From NCBI RefSeq assembly GCF_007785815.1, contig NZ_VNIM01000006.1:1-64000 (forward strand): a DNA stretch of 64,000 nucleotides, read 5' to 3'. Below the pieces are notes generated by a model. It saw only the letters and a list, made by a program, of their open reading frames with translations, searched no databases and was not told the DNA's origin. Position numbers and translations under genes: made by a program. Below are positions 25,836 through 36,364 of the stretch, piece by piece; positions within the stretch are counted from its first letter, which is position 1; every line of letters starts with the position of its first letter. The DNA comes from Alterirhizorhabdus solaris. Its GTDB lineage: Bacteria; Pseudomonadota; Alphaproteobacteria; Sphingomonadales; Sphingomonadaceae.

Positions 25836-26782
25836 CGCAAGCTGTCGGCCAGCGCCAGCGCCGCCTGCGCCACGCGGATGCGATCGGGCAGGTCGTGCAT
25901 CAGCGTATCGGCGCGGGCATGGGCGATGCCGGGATCGCCGGGCGGGTCGCGCTCGTCCACCAGCAGGCCGTCGATCACCCCGGCGTAATGGCGCGCGATC
26001 GCGGTGGTATCGATCGGCAGCGCCAGTTCCGCCATCAGCTTGGCGGTCGGCCCCTTCACCGCGGTGCCCCCTACGAGCGGCGAGACCGCCACCACGGGTG
26101 CGCTCGCGTGGGACAGCGCCTCGCGAATGCCCGGCACCGCCAGCAGCGGATCGACGCTGAGGAACGGGTTGGAGGGCGCGATCAGGATCGCCCGCGTGGC
26201 CGGGTCGCCGATCGCCTCCAGCACGCCCACCGCCGGCCGCGCGGCCGCCGCCCCCTCGAACCGGATCGCCGAGACGACCGGCGCACAGCGGCGCGCGACG
26301 AAATAATCCTGGAAGGCGAGCGTGCCGGCGTCGCTCTCCAGCATGGTCGCCACCGGATCGTCGCTCATCGGCAGCACGCGGGCACCGATGCCCCACGCCC
26401 GCGCCACGTCGGCGGTGATCGCGGACAGCGGCTCGCCCGCCGCCATCCGCATGGTGCGCCATACGTGCAGCGCGAGGTCGCCGTCGCCGAGCCGGAACCA
26501 GTCCGGCCCGCCGAGCGAGGCCATCGCCGCCATGAAGCTCCACGTCTCGCCGGCGCGGCCCCAGCCCTGCGCCTGATCCGCCTTGCCCGACAATGTGTAG
26601 AGCAACGTATCGATATCGGGGGAGACGCGCAGCCCGAGGTGGGTGAAGTCGTCGCCGGTGTTGACGATCGCGGTCACGCCGTCCGCCGGCAGCGCGTGGA
26701 TCAGACCGAGCACCAGCTTGGCCCCGCCGACGCCGCCGGTCAGCACCACGACGTTCCCCGGCGCATTTTCGGGCGCGCTCAC
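25832..26782 (-). CDS. cofD: 2-phospho-L-lactate transferase (F420 biosynthesis)
   Basis: The enzyme (316 residues) joins the activated C3 acid to FO, producing F420-0 or its dehydro form. It has the GGVGGAKLVLGL N-terminal loop, NTGDDFTHLGLRVSPDIDTLLYTL metal and FO-binding block, and SNPFLSVDPLLAVPGI, all typical of CofD/FbiA. It overlaps both neighbours by four bases (ATGA), so translation of the operon is coupled. The FO synthase that supplies its substrate is not in the window. Confidence 0.93.
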   Translation of the reverse strand: MSAPENAPGNVVVLTGGVGGAKLVLGLIHALPADGVTAIVNTGDDFTHLGLRVSPDIDTLLYTLSGKADQAQGWGRAGETWSFMAAMASLGGPDWFRLGDGDLALHVWRTMRMAAGEPLSAITADVARAWGIGARVLPMSDDPVATMLESDAGTLAFQDYFVARRCAPVVSAIRFEGAAAARPAVGVLEAIGDPATRAILIAPSNPFLSVDPLLAVPGIREALSHASAPVVAVSPLVGGTAVKGPTAKLMAELALPIDTTAIARHYAGVIDGLLVDERDPPGDPGIAHARADTLMHDLPDRIRVAQAALALADSLR

Positions 26783-27534
26783 CGGAACAGATCCTCATGC
26801 GGGGGCCGCACGAGCGCGGCGGCGGGTACATCGGGCGCATCCCACGCAAGGCCGCGCACCAGCGCCGCCGGGACGCCCTCGGCCCCCTCGCCGGTGGCGA
26901 GGCCGGCGGCGCTCGCGACCATGTCGGCCAGCGCCACCTGCGTCACCTCCAGCACGCGGCCGTCGCGATCCTTCTCGCCGCGCTTGTCGATCAGCGCCGG
27001 CAGCCCCGCCGCGCCGATCGCCACGTTGGTCACGCCGTAGCGCCACGGCCGGCCGAAACTGTCCGACACCACCACCGCCGGCGGCGTGGCGAAACGGGCG
27101 GCGAGCGCCTCGTGCAGCCGGGCGGCGGACGCATCGGCATCCTCCGGCAGCAGCAGCGCGCGATCCGCCGCGCCCGGGCCGAGATTGGACTGGTCGATCC
27201 CGGCGTTGGCCATCACATGCCCGCTGCGGTGGCGGGTGATGAGCACGTTGGGCACCGCCCGCACCACGTCGCTCGATTCGGCCAGCACCAGCGAGACGAG
27301 CCGGGGGTCCTTGCGGGTGGTGGCGGCCAGCGCCTCGGCCGCCGCGTCGGGCGTCACCGCATCAAGCGACACGCCGCGCCCCTCGGCCTTGGAAACGATC
27401 TTCTGCGTCACCACCAGCACGTCGTTGCGCGCGGGCACCACGCCCATCGCCTCCAACGCATCGGCCAGCAGCGCCGCCAGATCGCACCCGGGCACGATCT
27501 CGCCGACGCCCGTGATGCCGAGGATTTCGATCAT
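26779..27534 (-). CDS. cofE: F420-0:gamma-glutamyl ligase
   Basis: This 251-residue protein adds gamma-linked glutamates to F420-0. The CofE signatures DVLVVTQKIVSKAEGR, a Thr/Arg-rich segment and VSDSFGRPWRYGVTNVAIGAAG are visible. It corresponds to the CofE domain alone; the nitroreductase-like C-terminal domain of actinobacterial FbiB, which reduces dehydro-F420, is absent. Such a step would need a separate enzyme if PEP is the precursor. It is the first gene of the cof operon. Confidence 0.93.
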   Translation of the reverse strand: MIEILGITGVGEIVPGCDLAALLADALEAMGVVPARNDVLVVTQKIVSKAEGRGVSLDAVTPDAAAEALAATTRKDPRLVSLVLAESSDVVRAVPNVLITRHRSGHVMANAGIDQSNLGPGAADRALLLPEDADASAARLHEALAARFATPPAVVVSDSFGRPWRYGVTNVAIGAAGLPALIDKRGEKDRDGRVLEVTQVALADMVASAAGLATGEGAEGVPAALVRGLAWDAPDVPAAALVRPPHEDLFR

Positions 27535-27631
27535 GCAACGCTCTCAGTCTGGTGGATGGACCGGGCCTCCTGTGGCGCGCAGGCCCGCGCCGTCAACCCG
27601 GCAGGCCCGTTCGCCGATGCCGCCGGGCCGT

Positions 27632-27934
27632 TCAGGCCTTGCGCGTGCCCGTCATCGGGTAGCTGCCGAACGCGCCGACGGTGGCGGTGCCGGCCAGCGT
27701 ATCGCCGGTGATCGTGGCCTGGCAGGCGATGCGGATCGGGAAGGGCATCGTCACCTCCATCGAGAAGGTCAGCGTGTCGCCCGATACCTGTCCGTCCGTT
27801 ACCGGCAGCGATCCGAGCGCGCCGGTCAGGTCGCCGGTAAAGCGATCGCCGTCGCGTTTCACCGTCAGCACCATCTTCTGCTCGCCCATCGGCGAGGCGG
27901 TCGCGCAATCCCAGGCGCCGTCGATATCGGCCAT
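27632..27934 (-). CDS. Small conserved beta-strand-rich protein, function unknown
   Basis: This is a 100-residue protein without signal peptide: MADIDGAWDCATASPMGEQKM, then repeated beta-hairpin-like units (GDRFTGDLTGALGS, GDTLTFSMEV, GDTLAGTATVGAFGSYPMTGTRK). I know similar unnamed proteins from sphingomonads and they look like a small beta-sandwich or barrel. The start at 27934 is six bases after AAGGGA; an ATG at 27940 abuts that site and is less likely. It is not obviously linked to the cof operon or the M16 peptidase. Confidence 0.65.
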   Translation of the reverse strand: MADIDGAWDCATASPMGEQKMVLTVKRDGDRFTGDLTGALGSLPVTDGQVSGDTLTFSMEVTMPFPIRIACQATITGDTLAGTATVGAFGSYPMTGTRKA

Positions 27935-27986
27935 CGTCATTCCCTTGTCATCAGCGGCATCGTGCCATCAGCGGCGCAAGCCGGCC

Positions 27987-30899
27987 TCAGCTGGCCGGCT
28001 TGACCAGTTCCACCGGCAGGCCGACCGCGTCAAGCTGCGGGCGCACCTTGGCGGCATCGCCCACCACGATCCAGATCAGCCGCGACGGATCGATCACCTT
28101 GCGCGCCGCCGCATCCAGCTGCGGCACGGTAAGCGCACGGTAGCGATCGGCCAGCTTCGCATAATAATCGTCGGGCCGGCCGTAGAGCGCGTTCTGCATG
28201 ATCGCGCCGAGCAGGTCGCCCGACGTCTCGAAGCTGCCCGGCAGCGAGCGGACCGCGTTGTTGATCGTCCGCTCGCGCTCCTCGGCGGTGATACCCTGCG
28301 GGCCGAGAAACGCCTTCATGTCCGCCAGCATCGCCGTGATCGAGGCGCCGGTCTTGTCCGTCTGCACCGGGGCGGAGATGATGTACGGCACGTTCTCCTT
28401 CACCATCCGCACATAGCCGCCGACGCCGTAGGCCCAGCCCTTCTGCTCGCGCAGATCGGTGTTGAGCCGCGAGAGGAAGCCGCCGCCGAGCACCTCGTTG
28501 GCGGTGGTCAGCGCCAGCGGGTCGTCGGTGCCCTTCACCGGCAGCACCTCGCCCGCCAGGATCAGCGACTGCGGGCTTTGCGGCCGGTCGATCAGCAGGA
28601 TGCGGCTCGGGCGGGCCATGCGGTCCATGGCGAACAGCTTGGCGCCCTTCGCCACCCCCGCCGCCGGCGCCCACGCGCCGAAACGCGCCTCAAGCTGCGG
28701 TTTCAACTCGGCCAGCGTGATATCCCCGGCCACGAAGATGCGGGCGTTGTCCGGCCGGAACCATGCCTGCTGGAAGGCGACCAGATCGGCCCGCGTCGCC
28801 GCCTTCACCCCCGCCTCGGTGCCCGATCCGGTGAACGGGATGCCATAAGGGTGCGCCGGCCCGTACAGCAGCGGCGGCAGCTCGCGCAGCGCGATGCTGC
28901 TCGGCTGCGTCTTTTCGCTCGCGATGCGGGCGAGCAGCTGGTTGCGGACGCGCTCCACCTCGGCGGGGGCGAACACGGGGTTGCGGATCACGTCGGCCAG
29001 CAGGTCGAGCGAGGGGGCGAGGTTCGGCTTCAGCGCGAACAGCGAGACGGTGGTGCTGTCCATCCCCGCCGACGAGCCGATGGTGGCGCCCAGCCGCTCC
29101 TGCTCCTCGGCGATGCGGATCGAATCGCGTGTCTTCGTGCCCTCGTCCAGCAGCGCCAGCGTCAGCGCCTGCGTGCCCAGCTTCGCCTTGGGATCGGCCG
29201 AGTTGCCCGCGTCGAACTGCACCGCCACCCGCACCGTGGGCACGGTGGTGCGGCGCGCCAGCACCACCTCGATCCCGTTCGACAGCGTGGTGCGCTCCAC
29301 CTTCGGGAACACGAGGTCGTCGATCGGCTTCACCGGCGGCGCGCTGCGGGCCGGGCCGGCGGCCTGTTTCGGCGCGGGCGGGGGGCCCGGCGGCGTCACC
29401 CGCGCCGCCATCGAAGCGCCGGGCGCGGCCGCCCCGCCCTGCTTGGGATCGCGATAATAGCGCAGGCCGCGCGCGTTGCCGCCGCCGCCGCCCGCACTTG
29501 CCACGTCGGCGGCGCTCCGCTCGCCCGGCGCCACCACGATGCTCAACGCCGGCCGGCCCAGCCACTTGCGCGCCGCCGCCAATACGGTGGCGGGCGTGGC
29601 GGCGGCATATTCGGCCAGATCCTTGGCGTATTTCTCGGGATCGTCGGAGTAGACCGCGCCTTCCGCCAGCGTCACCGCCTTCCCGCCGAAGCCGCCGACC
29701 GATTCCAGCCCGGCGATGCGCCCGGCCACCTCCCGCGTGGCGGCGCGCGCCACCTCGTCCGCGGTGGGGCCGGTCTTGAGGAAATCGGCGATCAGCGCAT
29801 CGAGCCGGGCGGAAACCACCTTGGGGTCGACGCCGGGGCGCACGTTGGCGGTGATCTCCACCAGCGACACCTTCTCCAGTTCCTGCAACGAGGCCGAGGC
29901 GCTGACGGCGGTCTTGTCCTGCCGCACCAGCGCATTGTCCAGCCGCGAGGAAGACAGGCCGCCGATGATGGTGAGCGCGATATCGAGCGGCACCGCATCG
30001 GGATCGTTGAGGCCGGGCGCCGTCCAGTTGCGATAGATCCGCGTGGTGGCGACGCGATCGTGCATCACCCGCTCCACCGGGGCCGCAAGCGTGGGTACGG
30101 CAACGGCCGGGCGCGGCGTCTCCGGCCCGCGCGGGATGCCGCCGAACCATTTCTCCACCAGCGGGCGGGCGGTGGCGGCGTCGATGTCGCCGGCCAGCAC
30201 CAGCACCGCGTTGTTCGGCCCGTAATGCGCGCGGAACCAGTTCTTCACGTCCTCCAGGCTCGCGCCATCGAGATCGGCCATCGAGCCGATGGTGGAGTGG
30301 CGATACGGGTGGCCCGGCGGGAACAGCCCTTCCAGCTGGGCATATTCGACGAGGCCGTAGGGCTGGTTGTCGCCGCTGCGCTTCTCGTTCTGCACCACGC
30401 CGCGCTGGTTATCGAGCTTGGTCTTGTCGATCGCGCCGAGCAGGTGGCCCATCCGGTCCGATTCGAGGAACAGGGCAAATTCCAGCGCACCGGTCGGCAC
30501 CGTCTCGAAATAGTTGGTCCGGTCGAACGAGGTGGTGCCGTTGGTGTCGGTCGCCCCCACCGTCTCCAGCGGCTTGAAGAAATCCTCGTTCGCGTTCTCC
30601 GATCCGTTGAACATCAGATGCTCGAACAGGTGGGCGAAGCCGGTCTTGTCGGCCGGCTCGTCCTTCGAGCCGATATGATACCAGACGGACAGCGCCACCA
30701 CCGGCGCCTTGCGATCGGTGTGCACGATCACGCGCAGGCCGTTGGGCAAAGTGAACTGGCTGTACGGAATGGCCACCGCCTTCACCAGATCGGCAACCGG
30801 CGCGGGCTTTGTCGGCGCGGGGGCGGCCGCCAGCGAGGACGTGGCGAGCAGGCCGGCGGCCAGCGAGGCAGCGAAGGAACCGAAGATCGGACGGAACAT
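27987..30899 (-). CDS. M16 family zinc metallopeptidase (two-repeat, exported)
   Basis: The protein (970 residues) has a signal peptide (residues 1-26) and two tandem M16 halves. The first half bears the inverted zinc motif HLFEH at 90-94 and a downstream Glu in VVQNEKRSG; the second half lacks an HxxEH and is structural, as in pitrilysin-like proteins. A Gly/Pro/Ala-rich linker around 480-530 joins them. It should degrade peptides in the periplasm or cell envelope. It is transcribed alone, divergent from the DUF1003 gene. Confidence 0.9.
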   Translation of the reverse strand: MFRPIFGSFAASLAAGLLATSSLAAAPAPTKPAPVADLVKAVAIPYSQFTLPNGLRVIVHTDRKAPVVALSVWYHIGSKDEPADKTGFAHLFEHLMFNGSENANEDFFKPLETVGATDTNGTTSFDRTNYFETVPTGALEFALFLESDRMGHLLGAIDKTKLDNQRGVVQNEKRSGDNQPYGLVEYAQLEGLFPPGHPYRHSTIGSMADLDGASLEDVKNWFRAHYGPNNAVLVLAGDIDAATARPLVEKWFGGIPRGPETPRPAVAVPTLAAPVERVMHDRVATTRIYRNWTAPGLNDPDAVPLDIALTIIGGLSSSRLDNALVRQDKTAVSASASLQELEKVSLVEITANVRPGVDPKVVSARLDALIADFLKTGPTADEVARAATREVAGRIAGLESVGGFGGKAVTLAEGAVYSDDPEKYAKDLAEYAAATPATVLAAARKWLGRPALSIVVAPGERSAADVASAGGGGGNARGLRYYRDPKQGGAAAPGASMAARVTPPGPPPAPKQAAGPARSAPPVKPIDDLVFPKVERTTLSNGIEVVLARRTTVPTVRVAVQFDAGNSADPKAKLGTQALTLALLDEGTKTRDSIRIAEEQERLGATIGSSAGMDSTTVSLFALKPNLAPSLDLLADVIRNPVFAPAEVERVRNQLLARIASEKTQPSSIALRELPPLLYGPAHPYGIPFTGSGTEAGVKAATRADLVAFQQAWFRPDNARIFVAGDITLAELKPQLEARFGAWAPAAGVAKGAKLFAMDRMARPSRILLIDRPQSPQSLILAGEVLPVKGTDDPLALTTANEVLGGGFLSRLNTDLREQKGWAYGVGGYVRMVKENVPYIISAPVQTDKTGASITAMLADMKAFLGPQGITAEERERTINNAVRSLPGSFETSGDLLGAIMQNALYGRPDDYYAKLADRYRALTVPQLDAAARKVIDPSRLIWIVVGDAAKVRPQLDAVGLPVELVKPAS

Positions 30900-30993
30900 G
30901 GGGGACTTTCCGACGGGGGGAGGCCAGAGGGCCGATGACGCATCCTAGCCCGATCCGCCGATCCGGCAACATCGTCGACCGGATCGGCCCCGC

Positions 30994-31551
30994 ATGACGG
31001 AGAATAGACCGATGACCCGCCGCACCGCCCCCGAACTGGCCCGCGATTATCTGGGCAAGGACGCCGCCGGGCTGGCCGCCGAGGAGCGCCGCGTGCTCGA
31101 CGGCATCGCCGGCCGCCAGCCGATCGCCCGGGACATGGGCGAGGAGGCGGAGATCCGTTCCACTTTTTGGGACCGGCTGGCCGACCGGGTGGCGGCGATC
31201 GGCGGATCGTGGGCGTTCATCTTCTCGTTCCTCGGCATCCTCGTCGGCTGGATGCTGCTGAACACCGGCGTGCTGCCGCGCCTCCACGATGCCGCGTTCG
31301 ATCCCTATCCGTACATCTTCCTCAACCTCATGCTCTCGATGATCGCGGCGTTGCAGGCGCCCGTCATCATGATGAGCCAGAACCGGCAGGCCACGCAGGA
31401 CCGGCTCGCCGCTGCCCACGACTACGAAGTGAATCTGCGCGCCGAACTGGAGATCATGCGGCTGCACGAGAAGGTGGATGCGCTGCGGATCGAGCATCTG
31501 GAGGCGCTGGCCCGCCACCAGCAGGAGGTGATCGCCCTGCTTGGAAAATAG
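30994..31551 (+). CDS. DUF1003 membrane protein
   Basis: The 185-residue protein has a soluble N-terminal third, two transmembrane helices (WAFIFSFLGILVGWMLLNT and FLNLMLSMIAALQAPVIMM, about residues 72-125), the DUF1003 motif MSQNRQ..QDR, and a C-terminal helical tail likely to form a coiled coil (NLRAELEIMRLHEKVDALR). The family's role is unknown. Start could also be ATG 31012, which has GGAG nine bases upstream. It precedes clpB but clpB has its own promoter. Confidence 0.82.
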   Translation: MTENRPMTRRTAPELARDYLGKDAAGLAAEERRVLDGIAGRQPIARDMGEEAEIRSTFWDRLADRVAAIGGSWAFIFSFLGILVGWMLLNTGVLPRLHDAAFDPYPYIFLNLMLSMIAALQAPVIMMSQNRQATQDRLAAAHDYEVNLRAELEIMRLHEKVDALRIEHLEALARHQQEVIALLGK

Positions 31552-31562
31552 CGACGATCGGC

Positions 31563-31590
31563 CTTGTGTTGCATAATAGCAACACCATAT
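31563..31590 (+). promoter_or_regulatory. RpoH-type heat-shock promoter of clpB
   Basis: CTTGTG (31563-31568), 14 bases, then CACCAT (31583-31588) fits the sigma-32 pattern CTTGAA-N13/17-CCCCAT. It lies 27 bases before clpB. The spacer contains a perfect dyad TGTTGC-ATAATA-GCAACA (31567-31584), which might bind an additional regulator. Confidence 0.6.
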
Positions 31591-31615
31591 CGCGGCGGTA
31601 TCCAAGGGGAGTCAC

Positions 31616-34207
<2,592 letters not shown>

Positions 34208-34255
34208 TGGCGAACGCCATCCGCCGCCGGTCGTCCGGCAGCGGATGGCACCCGG

Positions 34256-34723
34256 CTATCGCTCGATCGCGTCGCGTTTCATCGGGGCGAGCTTTGCCAG
34301 CAGCCGGTTCTGCGCGCCGAACGGCACGCCCTCGTCGCGCATGGCCTTCTGGAGGTTCTCGATCAGGGCGGCGAGGTCGGCGGTCTGGAGGCCCATGTCC
34401 TTGTGGGCATCCTTCATGCTGCGGCCGGTATAGTCGCAGCCGCCGCCCAGGATGTAGCAGAACTGCTCCTTCAGCGTGCGGCGCAGGCGCACCAGATCCT
34501 GCCCCTTGAAGATGTCGCTGATGCGCGGGTCGCTCGTGTTGAGCAAAACCAGGCTGTCGACGATCCGGCCGACCCCGGCCTGCCCGTGGAACGCCTGCCA
34601 CAGCGCGTCGCCCCGCACCGGCACCGCGCCGGCATTCGCATTGTCGACGACATAGGGATCGACCGGCTGTTCCCCGGCGGGCACCGGCAGGGTGGCCGCG
34701 GCGAGCGCGAGCAGGAAGGTCAT
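34256..34723 (-). CDS. Exported group 1 truncated hemoglobin
   Basis: This 155-residue protein carries a hydrophobic leader (MTFLLALAAATLPVPAG) and then a truncated globin fold. The group 1 features GGGCDYTGRSMKDAHKDMGL (probable proximal His) and FGAQNRLLAKLAPMK are clear. Most truncated globins are cytoplasmic; this one appears to be exported, which limits its role to periplasmic O2, NO or peroxide chemistry. It follows the DUF3034 gene by two bases and is co-transcribed with it. Confidence 0.85.
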   Translation of the reverse strand: MTFLLALAAATLPVPAGEQPVDPYVVDNANAGAVPVRGDALWQAFHGQAGVGRIVDSLVLLNTSDPRISDIFKGQDLVRLRRTLKEQFCYILGGGCDYTGRSMKDAHKDMGLQTADLAALIENLQKAMRDEGVPFGAQNRLLAKLAPMKRDAIER

Positions 34724-34725
34724 GG

Positions 34726-35601
34726 TCAGAAACTCGTCTGGAGGGAGAGGTAGAGGCCGCGCTGGCCGGAGACGGTGGCGATGCTGCCGAGATCGGCATA
34801 CGCCGCCGTCACGGCAACGTTGCGGGTGACGGCCCAGGCGGCGAACAGGTCGAAGGCGTCGTCCTCCTTGGCGAAGCCGAGGTTGTCCGGCCGGGTGCGA
34901 TATTCCGCGCCCAGCAGCAGCCGGCGGGATACCAGCATCCCGGCCGATCCCTCGAACTGCGCACGGTAGCCGCCGTGCCGGTCGCCGCCGAAACCGAGTA
35001 GCCCCGTCTGGTTCGCCTTCGTCATCCGCACCGTCGCATCGACCACGAGGCTACGGTCGAGCAGCACCTTGGTCGCCGCGAGGTAGAAATCGGTGCCGCT
35101 CGCGCTTTTGGCGCCGAGCGCCCGCACCAGCCCGTCGCGATTGCCGCGCTTGTGCTGCACGCCCACCGCGATCTGCGGCAGGATGCGGTCCTGATCGTAC
35201 ACCGCATCGCCGACGAGCCGCAGCTTGGCCCCGTAGATATCCTGGCTGAAGGCGAAGCCACGCCCCAGCCCCAGCGTGGCGCCGGCCGCGCGCGTATCAA
35301 AGCGCTGGCGGGCATAGCTGACCTCGATCCGGTCGAACGCGCCGATCGCGGCGCCGAACGTCGTCAGGCCGAAATCGTCGAGCTGCACCTGCGTGACGTG
35401 GGCGCTGCCGCCGATGCCGTTGCGCGTCTCGTTCCCGGCGATCAGCGCCCAGGTGGCCAGCCCGCCGCCGGCCGCCCCCTCGATGGTCGTCACGCCCGTC
35501 GCCAGCAGCAGCTTGCCGCCGCCGCGCCATTCCCCCGCCCGGGCGGGAGCGGCCATGGAGAGGGGAATCAACAATCCGGCAACCAGACGGTGTGACCACA
35601 T
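34726..35601 (-). CDS. DUF3034 outer-membrane beta-barrel-like protein
   Basis: The 291-residue protein has a signal peptide ending in ARAG and a sequence of alternating strands that ends in an aromatic residue (YLSLQTSF), typical of an outer-membrane barrel. It matches the DUF3034 family, of unknown function, which regularly occurs with truncated globin, methylamine-utilisation-like and GGDEF-EAL genes as here. It is divergently transcribed from the cupredoxin-like gene across an AT-richer 136-base gap (35602-35737) that should hold both promoters. Confidence 0.82.
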   Translation of the reverse strand: MWSHRLVAGLLIPLSMAAPARAGEWRGGGKLLLATGVTTIEGAAGGGLATWALIAGNETRNGIGGSAHVTQVQLDDFGLTTFGAAIGAFDRIEVSYARQRFDTRAAGATLGLGRGFAFSQDIYGAKLRLVGDAVYDQDRILPQIAVGVQHKRGNRDGLVRALGAKSASGTDFYLAATKVLLDRSLVVDATVRMTKANQTGLLGFGGDRHGGYRAQFEGSAGMLVSRRLLLGAEYRTRPDNLGFAKEDDAFDLFAAWAVTRNVAVTAAYADLGSIATVSGQRGLYLSLQTSF

Positions 35602-35737
35602 GCTATTGTTCTCATGTCTATATCGGATTGCGCGGATGCGGTATCATCGCGTGCAAACATTGGCGAGAGTGCCTCCGATACGGACTTAACCTAACTTGCT
35701 TAAACTCTTCTCAACGGCTCCGGCCTATCTTCGCGGC

Positions 35738-36364
35738 ATGATCGACAGGCGAATCCTCGCTGCCGGGCTCGCGGCGGCTCTCTCCTCATGCCCGGCGGCG
35801 GCGACGACCGTGGACGTGATCGTGCGGGACAGCGGCGGCAATGTCGTGCCGAACGCGGTGGTGATGCTGCAGGACGGCACCCCGGCCTCGGCACGCACCG
35901 TCAAATTCCCGTGGCCGTATGTGGTGGCGCAGCAGAACATCCAGTTCACCCGTTATGTCCTGATCGTGCCGGTCGGCGCGCAGGTGAGCTTTCCCAACCG
36001 GGACAAGGTGCGGCACCACGTCTACTCCTTCTCCAAGGCCAAGCGGTTCGAGCTGAAACTGTACGGGCAGGAGGAGGCGCGCACCGTCACCTTCGACAAG
36101 CCCGGCGTGGTCGCGCTCGGCTGCAACATCCACGATCCGATGACGGCCTTCATCATGGTCGTCGATACGCGCTTCGCCGCGCGGACGGACGCCAGCGGAC
36201 GGGTGAGCATCACCGGCGTGCCGGGCGGCAACGTCAACCTGCGCGTCTGGCATCCGCTCGCCCGGGCGCCGGGCGGGGAACAGGCCCAGCCCCTGTCCGT
36301 GCCGGCCAGCGGCGCGATCGCCCGCGTCGTCAGCCTGAACCTGCGATCGGCCGCGCGGGGATGA
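35738..36364 (+). CDS. Cupredoxin-like 'methylamine utilization' protein
   Basis: This 208-residue exported protein has a signal peptide (MIDRRILAAGLAAALSSCPAAA) and a cupredoxin-type domain. Candidate copper ligands are a His in VRHHVYSF and the Cys, His and Met of ALGCNIHDPM. A C-terminal beta-sandwich (VSITGVPGGNVNLRVWHP) resembles a carboxypeptidase-regulatory fold. It is annotated elsewhere as methylamine utilization protein, but no methylamine genes are near. The ATG at 35738 is used. Its stop overlaps the GGDEF-EAL start (ATGA). Confidence 0.83.
   Translation: MIDRRILAAGLAAALSSCPAAATTVDVIVRDSGGNVVPNAVVMLQDGTPASARTVKFPWPYVVAQQNIQFTRYVLIVPVGAQVSFPNRDKVRHHVYSFSKAKRFELKLYGQEEARTVTFDKPGVVALGCNIHDPMTAFIMVVDTRFAARTDASGRVSITGVPGGNVNLRVWHPLARAPGGEQAQPLSVPASGAIARVVSLNLRSAARG

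Noticed and set aside
27978-28001. AAGCCGGCC/GGCCGGCTT hairpin across the M16 peptidase stop codon as terminator
   Set aside because: It lies mostly inside the coding end and has no T-run in the direction of transcription; such pairings are frequent in this composition.
27681-30938. A 1085-codon plus-strand open frame opposite the M16 peptidase
   Set aside because: Its composition is dominated by Arg, His and Gly as expected for the complement of GC-rich codons; the peptidase reading has intact motifs.
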